From Zeugodacus cucurbitae (lineage: Eukaryota; Arthropoda; Insecta; Diptera; Tephritidae), in contig NC_071669.1 of the NCBI RefSeq assembly GCF_028554725.1, forward strand, positions 4,479,501-4,543,500: a stretch of 64,000 nucleotides of DNA, read 5' to 3'. Under the pieces are notes generated by a model. The model was not told where the DNA came from, did no database searches, and was given only the letters and a program-made list of their open reading frames with translations. How positions within the stretch are numbered: position 1 is the first letter of the stretch; every line of letters starts with the position of its first letter. Positions 35,530-45,271 of this stretch are shown here, one piece after another. The translations under genes and the position numbers were made by a program.

Positions 35530-36055
35530 TATTTATTTAGATCACAGCAACAGCTTCGGCGTTGGTTCAGAAGTCGTCGAATGCACACGGTAGGCGTTGA
35601 ACAACGATCAGTATCCGTGGGACTGCGAGATCATGTTGGCCTAAGGTAGATCGCAGGACATCTACTGAGCTGAGGTTGCTCTTGGGTTCTTGCAATAATG
35701 GTAGGAGTCCTTACTACACACTTCCCGATGGGGCTGCATGCCATGAGGCTAGATAACCTGTCGAATGCAAATTGCCAAAGCTACATGGAAGTAGGTGAAA
35801 TTGAAACATCCAGACACATTCTCCTTCATTGTACGTCTTTCGCTAGACTACGGCTGGAACACTTTGGCAGCTCGAATTTCGGATAACCAGTTGAACTGTT
35901 CCGAATACAAATTAGTGACCTCAACGAATTCGTAAAAGGCTCAAAATGTTTTATCGTCACATCAGGGTCGCGGGCAACCATTTTGAGGAATTTGCGGCAA
36001 CACAAAGGACTGGGACAAGTGGGAGCTGCTGCTACATTCCTCTCTTAACATAATC
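35530..36055 (+). mobile_element. Decayed R1/I-type non-LTR fragment, plus strand
   Basis: The frame at 35698-35886 reads MVGVLTTHFPMGLHAMRLDN, a CQSYMEVGEIETSRHILLHC block and FARLRLEHFG. This is the conserved C-terminal segment seen at 19997-19674 in a related element, here with its Cys/His block clearer. Upstream remnants WPKVDRRTSTEL are in a shifted frame. No intact reverse transcriptase is present. Confidence 0.7.
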
Positions 36056-36219
36056 TAATCTAACTAGCTTCTTATAAGCCAACTCCACATGAAATAGAGT
36101 CAGAGTTCTGACCACAGGCTATCTGCCGAGAAATCTAAGAAAATAATTAAGTTTCGCTTATTATTTTGAGCTATTTTTTGAGTTTTAGATTTACAAATTA
36201 GCATGCTGAAAATTAAGTA

Positions 36220-36536
36220 CAGTGGAACTGCTGGGAATCTATAAGTGTAATATAATATTTTTTGTTCGCCTCCATACGAATTTAGGGACTCCTTTAAAAT
36301 TGCTCCTTGATAGTAATATTTTAAATTTTCTATTATGCCCTGGTCGAAAAGTTCGATTTATGGAATTTTACCTCTATTTCCAAGAGTTCGAGTTATGGAG
36401 AACTTCGAGTTATAGAAGTTTGAGCTATGGTAGCAAATTTGTATGAAATTTGATTTCTAAACGCTATTGCCAATTCAAAAGTTCGAGTTACGGAGATCTT
36501 CGACTTATAGAAGTTCGAGTTATGGAAGTTCCACTG
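36220..36536. mobile_element. pogo-like MITE, TA-flanked (317 bp)
   Basis: Ends cagtggaact...agttccactg with TA on both sides (36218-36219, 36537-36538). The right half contains repeated (t)tcgagttatgga(g/a) units. No coding capacity. Confidence 0.8.
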
Positions 36537-39029
36537 TATTTTCAAATATATTCAATTATGATTCTTAACAAAGAATAATCTTTCTTCCTAAAAAATTGTT
36601 AATAAAATATTTTTCTTTTAAAAATCAGCTTAGCAAATCCAAACTTTAAATATAGTTTTTTACCTAAAATTGTGATACATTTTACTATTTGTTTAATTTT
36701 GTAATATTTATGAACCAACTAAAAATAGAAAGCGTCCAACACAAAATGAATTTTTTTGCCTAAAAATACATATTTAAATAATAAATTATGAACTTAAGTG
36801 CACAAATAGAATAAAAACTAAAACGTCTGAGTTCATAGGAATTCCCCGCATTATAAATATATATAAGTATATCCTATATACTTCCAAACAATTAGCGAAA
36901 TTCTAACGTGAGCATCGAAGTGCTGCGAAATGTGAATGTAAGAACAAACACACGAAACTAGTGGCACATTCAAGGTTAAAGCGAAGTAAAAAAATCAAGC
37001 AACAAAATCGGCTGCTAAAAGCCAAAAAAAAACCAAAAAAATTAGCACGAATAAATTATTGCTGAGAAGCGCACAGAACTTCAAGTATTGTATAGATAAA
37101 ATAATAGAAAAAAATTCTTAAAAAGAACAACAACAACATTGAAAAAAATAATAAAAAAATAAAAAAACAACAACAAAATTGAAAAAATAACAATAAAAAA
37201 AACAACAACAAAATTGAAAAAATAACAACAAAAACTTGAAAAAAAAATAACAAGAATCAATTAAAAAAAAATAACAACAATAAATAAAAAAGCAACAAAA
37301 ACTTGAAAAAAATAACAAAAAAAAATTCATAGAAAAAAATGCGAAGAAATCATAAAAAAATAACAACAAAAAATTTAAAAAAACAACACAATTGAAAAAA
37401 AAAAATTAAAAAAACAACAACATTGAAAAATAAAAACCACAAAAACTTGAAAAAAATATTAACAATAAAGAACGAAGATTCACATAGAATAAACAGCAAA
37501 AAAGAATTGCCGCTGTGGAGCAGTCGAGCTTGAAGGGAAACATGGAGCAACAGCGCAACAACAACAATAGCAATAATTATGAAAGAAATACAGCGCAAAC
37601 ACTGTATAGATTATATATTGACGAAATGAAGTTTGCTTTTGCAAAAGCCAAAAAGAATAGAATATACACACACACACAGAGGCATACATATATATGTGTA
37701 TGTATGATAAAGGATGCTTGTATGCGAGTGTATATGTGTTGGTGCGTCGTGGAAGAGTTGCTGCAAGCTGAATTTGACAAATAGGCATTTGTAGTTGGCG
37801 AACATATGTACAACAACAACAAGTCAAATATATGTATATATGTATGTGAGAAGAATATATGTATATATATATAGATGTGTATCACATAGGCTCACATACA
37901 TACATACATATATCTCGTCAGCTATGAAAAAAGCGTTTTTTTTTTCTAAAAAACAGAATTGTTATGCCAGCTCGTATGTGTTAGTTGCGCTAATGAATGC
38001 GCGCAAACAACTGGCGAATTACAACAAACACAACAACAACAATGAGCGCAAAAATGAAAATAAGCAAAATCGCAACAACAACACAAATATACAGAGATAC
38101 ACACACACACATTTACATAGATGACAAAGCTCGTGTGTGTGTATGTGTTTGTGTACACAATAATTTTCGCCATAAAAATGAAATGAGTCATGAACTCTTC
38201 AACAAAAGGCGAAGTGCGAACGCGACGTCAGCGCCGACGCCGTCAAAGCGACTGTCGACCGGCAATTGGCGGTAAGCGGCCAAACGCGCAAGCAACACAC
38301 ACAGCAACAACATTTATTGTTAACAATTTGTTTGTGGCTGTATGTGTGTGTGATTGTGTTGGTGGCAGCCGACGCTCCAGTGCCGCTCCAGCGCTTTAGC
38401 GTTCATATAGTAGAGTTGTTTGCTGGGTAGATGTGCGCAGGCGAAATTCGCAAACTTTTTCAAGAAAAGAAAATTTGCAATTTTTTTTTGTCGTCGTGTT
38501 TGCTTTTGCTGCTTTTTTATATGTATCTCTTCTTTTTATTCGGTTGCTTAATTAGTTTTGTTTTTTTTTTCTTTATTTTTTGTTCATTCCATTTATATTA
38601 TTTTCTACTGTTACCAGCAGCTGTTAGCGCGTCAGCTATTGTCTAATGCGAATATGATTATTTGCTATGTATGAGCGGCTTCATTTTTTTGCTTTTGAGG
38701 AAAGAAGTAATTAATTTTCATTGCCCAACAGCTTACAGAGATTATTATATAGTATTTATGAAGAAATAGTGTTCTGATGATACTAAGTATGTTGGGAAAC
38801 AGCTGTTGATGGTTAAAAAGTAAAGAGGATGGAGAGAGCTCGTATGGCAATGGCAATGTGAGCTTTTTTTTATAAAAAATTTATATAAAATTACATATAT
38901 GATATTCAACAATTCTTAGTAAGTACCCACCAAGTCCAAAACTTGCTATAAATATGTACCTAGTAAGAAACTTACTGCTTACATCAAATCAAGATACATT
39001 TTGCTTTCAATTTTAAGAGATTTATATAG
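36537..39029. other. Non-coding stretch including an A-rich AAC tract
   Basis: 37110-37475 is a low-complexity tandem tract of aacaacaaaattgaaaaaata-type units. (CA)n/(TATG)n tracts lie at 37665-37760 and 37830-37910. A GC-richer patch at 38200-38400 has no convincing exon. No gene supported. Confidence 0.45.
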
Positions 39030-41080
39030 TAAATAATATGATACGAAACTCAACCTAACCTTAAAATCTTAAAATTTCTTCTCTATGCTCTTGAGCCTAT
39101 TAAGAAGAATCTGCCAAAAACTTTATGAGGTAAAGTAAACAGTAATGAACAACAGGAAAAACGTATTTATGGTGCAATAAACCTACTTTCTTTTTTCAAA
39201 ATTTATGTTTCAAAATTATTTTTTTTTATCTTTTTTTTTTGAATTTTGAAAGTTTTTTTTTAAATAATTTTGAAATTTTTGAAATGTTATACATTTTTTT
39301 AACATTATATACAAACAATAAATTAAATTTGAAATTTTGTTTACAAAAGAATATATTTTTATGTTTAAAAATTATTTTTAAAGCTTTTGGCTTAATTTTG
39401 CAATTTTTTTTATTAATTTGTAATTTTTTTTAATGGTCTAATTAAAATTTCGATTTTTTTCCAAAATAAATATTTATGAGGTCAAAAAATATAATAACAC
39501 AGTTTTTCAATTTTGAAATCCTTCCAACAGTATAGGCCTCTGAATTTAAATTATAAATAAATAATAAATATATTACTGAACCTAACCTTAAAATTTATTA
39601 TCTTGTTGAATCAGAAAAGGCTGTCAAAAACTTAATAAGAAATCAAGAAAAATAGTAATGAATATCCAGCAAAAAATATTTATAGTTCTATAATTCGTTT
39701 TGTCTTTCTTTTTTTTCAAAATTTAGGTTTTCAAGTTATTTTTTAATTTGTGTATATACAAAATTTTTTATAAAATTTTAAATTTTTTTTTGCAAACAAA
39801 AAATGTTACATTTCAAAATTATTATTTTTTTTTTTAATTTTATAATAATGATTTAAATTTCGAATTTTTTTTTCCAAAATAAATATATTTGATGTAAAAG
39901 AAATAACACATTTTTTTCCAAATTTGAAATTTTCTTCCCACCATATAGGCCTCTGAATATAAATAATAAATATAATACTGAACCTAACCATAAAATTTAT
40001 TATCTTGCTGAATCAGAAAAGGCTGTCAAAAACTTAATGAGAAATCAAGAAAAATATTATAGTTCTATAATTCGTTTTGGCTTCCTTTTTTTCAACATTT
40101 CTGTTTTAAAATTATTTAGAAAGTTTGTATTTAATTATGAAATTTTTAAAATTATTTATTTAATATATGGACATACAAACATTTATATAAAATTTTAAAT
40201 TTTTTTGGCAAAAAAAAAATATTTTTATATTTCGGTATTTTTTTTTTAGTTTTAATTTTAATTTTGAAATTTTTAAAATTATTTTTTTTTATTTCATACA
40301 ATAAAATATTTAAATTTTAACATTTTTTTTGCAAAAAATTATTTTTAAGTCAAAAAATATGTTATCAAATTATTTTTTTCAAATTTGAAGTCCTCCCAAC
40401 CGTATAGGACTCTGAATTTAAATAATAAATAATATAACACTTAACCTAACCTTAAAATTTAGTATCTTGCTGAATCAGAAAAAGCTGCCAAATACTAAAT
40501 AAGGCATAAAGGAAAAAAAGTTATGAATATCCGAAAAAATATCTATAGTTCTATAATTCGTTTTCTCTTTTTTCAAAATTTATGTCTTAAAATTATTTTG
40601 AATTTTTTTTTTATTTAAAAATTAATAATTTTTTTACATTATATGCAAATAATACTTAAAATTTTACTATTTTTGTGGAAATGAAATTTTGTTTAAGTTT
40701 TCAAATTATTTTTAGTTTTATTTTAATTTTGAAAATTTTAAAAATTTTTTTTATTATTTTAAATTTTCTATAACATTATATGCAAATATTTATTTAACTT
40801 TTGATATTTTTTGTAAATCAAAATATTTTATGTTTTCAATTTTTTTTTTAATTTTTGGTTTAATTTTAATTTTTTTTTTTAATATTTTTATTTGCTTTTT
40901 AAATTATTTTGCATGTTTTTTTTAATTTTGAAACTTTTTTTAAATATTTAGTTTTTTAATTTATACAAATATTAATTTAAATTTTGAAATTTTTTTACAC
41001 AAAAAAATATTTTTGAAGTCTCTGAAATTTTTTTATAATTTTGTAATTTTTCTATTTGCTTCCCATCGTGTAGGCCTCTG
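39030..41080. repeat. Tandem array, about 415-460 bp unit (taggcctctgaat box)
   Basis: 'taggcctctgaatttaaa' and variants occur at about 39533, 39948, 40405 and 41071. Each of the first three is followed by 'ctgaacctaacc(t/a)taaaat', 'tatcttg(t/c)tgaatcaga' and 'agttctataattcgtttt'. A diverged first unit begins at about 39030. Long poly-T/poly-A segments expand the last unit. No ORF. Confidence 0.75.
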
Positions 41081-41815
41081 AAGCCCCTATATGCACGTCA
41101 TTTATATACAATTTCGTTAAGTACTCTTATTTATAGACAATATCTGCACATTAAACTAGCGCACCAACACCAATGAAAATGATTACACTAACATACACAC
41201 GCACATACATAGCTATAGTATATATGTGCATATGTATATTGATGGCACATACAATCGCAATTTTTTTTCTTCATGCATATAAATATCTCTTCTCATCCGA
41301 ATTGTACGTACTTGTCGGTTATAATTTACACAAACTCACAAATACATATACAGACATACATATATATACATATATATGTATACAAATGTACATAGCAAAT
41401 TGCGCTTGCTTTAATGTATCTACAAGATACAATTCGTTTTCGCATTTGCACTCGTCGTTCTTTTCTGTGTTTTTTTTTGCCACTGGCTTGCCCCGCGCGC
41501 CTAAAGTGTCTTTCTGCAACTTGTGTGCCCCTACCGCACCCCACCGCTTGTGCGCATCATCACCCATTCAATCGACGCTCGGTTTTTGGTTGTCATTCAG
41601 CGTGTCGAATTTTTTTTGAGTTTTTTTTTGCGTATAATTAACGAAATTGACAGACACTTTTTCGCATAATTTTAATATTGTTTTCAATATCATTATATTT
41701 GTACTTATTTTTGTTGTAAAGTAGTAGTTGTTGTTGTTGTGGATTGCTAAATCTACGTTAATTATTTCATGCGGATTTTGCAATTATTTTTAGCATTTTT
41801 AACGGCAAAATTATA
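41081..41815. other. Non-coding stretch
   Basis: (CATA)n/(TATA)n at 41340-41385; otherwise nothing recognised. Confidence 0.45.
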
Positions 41816-42154
41816 TTATCTACAACTTTGATTCCGCCGTTTTCCAATAGATGTCTCTAAGGTCAAGCACTGGTCGATGAAAACGATTAAATCGTTTTAT
41901 ATCGATCTTGGACATTTGTGTCAACATTAACACAACTAAATATTTATAGAGATCTGTTTGCATCCCAAACTTATTCTCAACTGAAAAAATTTCACTTTTT
42001 GAGCCGAATTCTCGAAATTCTGCCAGAAAGATGGTTAAAAGTAGTAGCTAGCGGCCAATGTTTTGAATAACATTTTTGTAACCGTTTTTATATAAAAAAT
42101 GCCTTAAATTTACAAAAAAAAAAAAAAAACGGCGGAAGCAAAGTTGTAGACCAA
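41816..42154 (+). mobile_element. Internally deleted mariner-family element (keeps C-terminal coding end)
   Basis: Terminal inverted repeats of about 28 bp: left ttatctacaactttgattcc and, inverted, right ttggtctacaactttgcttc, both continuing gccgttttt, with TA on each side (41814-41815, 42155-42156). Just before the right end the sequence codes for LPERWLKVVASGQCFE followed by TAA, the typical mariner transposase C-terminus. The element is 339 bp, so most of the transposase is deleted. It shares its left interior ('aagcactggtcgat...tcgttttatatcgatctt') with the copy at 28924. Confidence 0.88.
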
Positions 42155-42179
42155 TAGTAAACAATTAAATTTTTTTTGG

Positions 42180-42560
42180 AAAAATAAATAAATCCGCTAG
42201 ATGGCGCTAGACTCCAGTTCTATTATAAATTGTCTTTTCTGGAGGGATTTATTGATTTATTTTTTTGGAAAATTTGTTTTATGATCAATGAAGACTAATT
42301 TATACATATTTAAAAAATAAATGAATCCGCTAGATGGCGCTTCTGTCAAGGTTTTCTTTAAATTACCTGTTCTACAAGAATTTTATGATTTTTTTATTGT
42401 TAAAATTCAGTTTTAAAATTATTGCAGAATCAATTAGAAGCATTGAGCAAATAAATTAATCCGCTAGATGGCGCTATACTCAATTTTTGCCTAAAATTAT
42501 CTTTTCAGCAAGAATTTAATGATTTTTTTGTGAAAATTTGCTTTAAAATAAATTAAAATC
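42180..42560. repeat. Three tandem units, each with an identical 17-bp CTCF-like core
   Basis: atccgctagatggcgct occurs at 42192-42208, 42325-42341 and 42459-42475, spaced 133 and 134 bp. The spacers are alignable but visibly diverged, while the 17-bp core is identical in all three. The core contains TAGATGGCGCT, close to the Drosophila CTCF consensus (A-G-A/G-T-G-G-C-G-C). Confidence 0.7.
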
Positions 42561-43617
42561 AATATTTTTTGGAGACTCTCACTTCGATTATGAACTAGGT
42601 TGGGCTTAGAAAAAGACTGAGGACGCCATAAAACTAATATTGTTGAACTTTTTTTTAAATTTTTTCTAAGCATATATGTATATATTTTCACGATGTAGTA
42701 ATTTAAGTCTCTGAACATATGTTTATTTATTTAATTTTCTGCGAATTTTTTCGCAAATCACATTTTTTTAATTGCACTTTAACATTTATCCATATGTTTT
42801 GACTATGCGAGTGCTCATTAGCACAAACACAAACAACAACTACTCATACATATACATATACATATATAAATAACTATATACATATGTTAATGTAGGCTTC
42901 TACTCATTTGAATGTCTCGCGTAGTATTTCGCCTCATTAGTGTCACACTGATTTATGTGTTGTAATTTTTTCCATATCCCCCTCAACATATATACATACA
43001 CACATACATGTGTGTGTTTGTGTTTGTAAATATATGCCCACATGCATCGTTTGCCGGCTTTTTGACAGTTTCATTTATTTTTAATTAAACACAAACATAG
43101 TGGCGTGTAGGTCTTAGCTTCGCGTCTGCTAAGACAGCTTGTTGTTGCTAATACTTGTTGTTTAACATATGTTTATATATATTATATATTGATATATGCA
43201 CTTGTTGTCACATATTCATACTCACCACTTGTGTGGAAGGTGCTGCCGTTGTTCGTTTGATTCCGTTGACTTCTCAGTTGCAATTGATATTGATTTGATA
43301 TAGTTTTGTTGCCAAAATATTTTTTTTTGTATATTTTTTGTATGTGCAAAATGTGAACTGAAAGTGAAAAAGAGTGGAAAATTGTTAGTGTTAATTAATA
43401 CATATTTTTTTTTAATAAAGAAATAAAAAATATTTTGTAATTTATTAGATAAAAGTATAGAAATTCGGAAATTTAGAATTAAAAGGTTTTTCAGATAGTC
43501 CTTTAATTAAGCGTTTACCCTACACTAGAGTGTTGAAAAATTAAAAAAAAAAAATCCAAGAAGCAATGATCAACAGATAAGTCATTTTAAGGGAACCTTG
43601 ATATCTCTTTCATTATA
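42561..43617. other. Non-coding stretch; possible minus-strand splice donor at 43225
   Basis: Microsatellite-like catata tracts at 42840-42890 and 42990-43020. On the minus strand CACAAGTG|GTGAGTATG (exon end 43226) is a strong donor match, with a non-AT-rich 100 bp upstream of it. It could be a 5' UTR exon of the zinc-finger gene but cannot be shown. Confidence 0.3.
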
Positions 43618-44835
43618 ACGGGTGATTTTTTTGAGGTTAGGATTTTCATGCATTAGTATTTGACAGATCACGTGGGATTTCAGACATGGTGTCAAAGAGA
43701 AAGATGCTCAGTATGCTTTGACATTTCATCATGAATAGACTTACTAACGAGCAACGCTTGCAAATCATTGAATTTTATTACCAAAATCAGTGTTCGGTTC
43801 GAAATGTGTTTCGCGCTTTACGTCCGATTTATGGTCTACATAATCGACCAAGTGAGCAAACAATTAATGCGATTGTGACCAAGTTTCGCACTCAGTTTAC
43901 TTTATTGGACATTAAACCAACCACACGAATGCGTACAGTGCGTACAGAAGAGAATATTGCGTCTGTTTCTGAGAGTGTGGCTGAAGACCGTGAAATGTCG
44001 ATTCGTCGCCGTTCGCAGCAATTGGGTTTGTGTTATTCGACCACATGGAAGATTTTACGCAAAGATCTTAGTGTAAAACCGTATAAAATACAGCTCGTGC
44101 AAGAACTGAAGCCGAACGATCTGCCACAACGTCGAATTTTCAGTGAATGGGCCCTAGAAAAGTTGGCAGAAAATCCGCTTTTTTATCGACAAATTTTGTT
44201 CAGCGATGAGGCTCATTTCTGGTTGAATGGCTACGTAAATAAGCAAAATTGCCGCATTTGGGGTGAAGAGCAACCAGAAGCCGTTCAAGAACTGCCCATG
44301 CATCCCGAAAAATGCACTGTTTGGTGTGGTTTGTACGCTGGTGGAATCATTGGACCGTATTTTTTCAAAGATGCTGTTGGACGCAACGTTACGGTGAATG
44401 GCGATCGCTATCGTTCGATGCTAACAAACTTTTTGTTGCCAAAAATGGAAGAACTGAACTTGGTTGACATGTGGTTTCAACAAGATGGCGCTACATGCCA
44501 CACAGCTCGCGATTCTATGGCCATTTTGAGGGAAAACTTCGGAGAACAATTCATCTCAAGAAATGGACCCGTAAGTTGGCCACCAAGATCATGCGATTTA
44601 ACGCCTTTAGACTATTTTTTGTGGGGCTACGTCAAGTCTAAAGTCTACAGAAATAAGCCAGCAACTATTCCAGCTTTGGAAGACAACATTTCCGAAGAAA
44701 TTCGGGCTATTCCGGCCGAAATGCTCGAAAAAGTTGCCCAAAATTGGACTTTCCGAATGGACCACCTAAGACGCAGCCGCGTTTTATGCGTTTTTTTTTT
44801 TAAAAAAGTTATCAAGCTCTTAAAAAATCACCCTT
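43618..44835 (+). mobile_element. rosa-like DD41D Tc1/mariner-superfamily transposon (1218 bp)
   Basis: Short terminal inverted repeats (left acgggtgatttttt; right inverted aagggtgatttttt, one mismatch) are flanked by TA (43616-43617 and 44836-44837). It contains one transposase frame. DD41D elements of the rosa type are known from tephritid flies. Confidence 0.88.
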
Positions 44836-44861
44836 TATTTTTCCTGAGTCCCGTTGATTGA
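43731..44861 (+). CDS. DD41D (rosa-type) transposase, apparently complete
   Basis: 376 codons from ATG. Residues about 5-60 and 85-125 form two helix-turn-helix regions of the paired type (RLQIIEFYYQNQCSVRNVFR; RRRSQQLGLCYSTTWKILRK). The catalytic triad is Asp159 (ILFSDEAHFW), Asp252 (WFQQDGATCHTA) and Asp294 (CDLTPLDYFLWGY). There are 41 residues between the second and third, which defines the DD41D class. There are no internal stops. The last codons are unusual: after DHLRRSR the frame enters a poly-T/A tract and runs through the right terminal repeat, ending 26 bp outside the element. An indel in that tract may have removed the native stop. Catalytically it could be intact. Confidence 0.92.
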   Translation: MNRLTNEQRLQIIEFYYQNQCSVRNVFRALRPIYGLHNRPSEQTINAIVTKFRTQFTLLDIKPTTRMRTVRTEENIASVSESVAEDREMSIRRRSQQLGLCYSTTWKILRKDLSVKPYKIQLVQELKPNDLPQRRIFSEWALEKLAENPLFYRQILFSDEAHFWLNGYVNKQNCRIWGEEQPEAVQELPMHPEKCTVWCGLYAGGIIGPYFFKDAVGRNVTVNGDRYRSMLTNFLLPKMEELNLVDMWFQQDGATCHTARDSMAILRENFGEQFISRNGPVSWPPRSCDLTPLDYFLWGYVKSKVYRNKPATIPALEDNISEEIRAIPAEMLEKVAQNWTFRMDHLRRSRVLCVFFFKKVIKLLKNHPLFFLSPVD

Positions 44862-45271
44862 CTATAGTTCTGCTGTTATTTGCAGGCTCTGTGGTCATAA
44901 TAAATTCTTTCCAAATCAATTTCTTCTTGTGGAAACATTTTTTCCCCAATTTTATATACAGAAAGCTCAAGAAAAATTAAGCAAAATTGTTTATCGCCGG
45001 TTCAAGATGCTCTGTGGAGGCATGAGATCCAACTTTAGGAGTTTTTATGGCTTCACAAAGCAATATATGAAAGTTGAAGTGGGATAATCCTTCTTTTCTA
45101 GGGGTTGAGCCGAAAAATATAATCTAACCTATGTTTCCGGATGTGTGGAAAGAATGCAGTATCTCTATTTTTAGAACCTTTGTAAGCCTTTATTAAAAAA
45201 AACATGCCTTTATCCGATATTTTTCTTCAAAAGTTAATCTTGATAACTTGAATTTCGTATTGTGATTGAAA
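44862..45271. other. Non-coding stretch between two transposons
   Basis: Nothing recognised. attgaaa at 45265-45271 is a possible target-site duplication of the following element. Confidence 0.45.
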
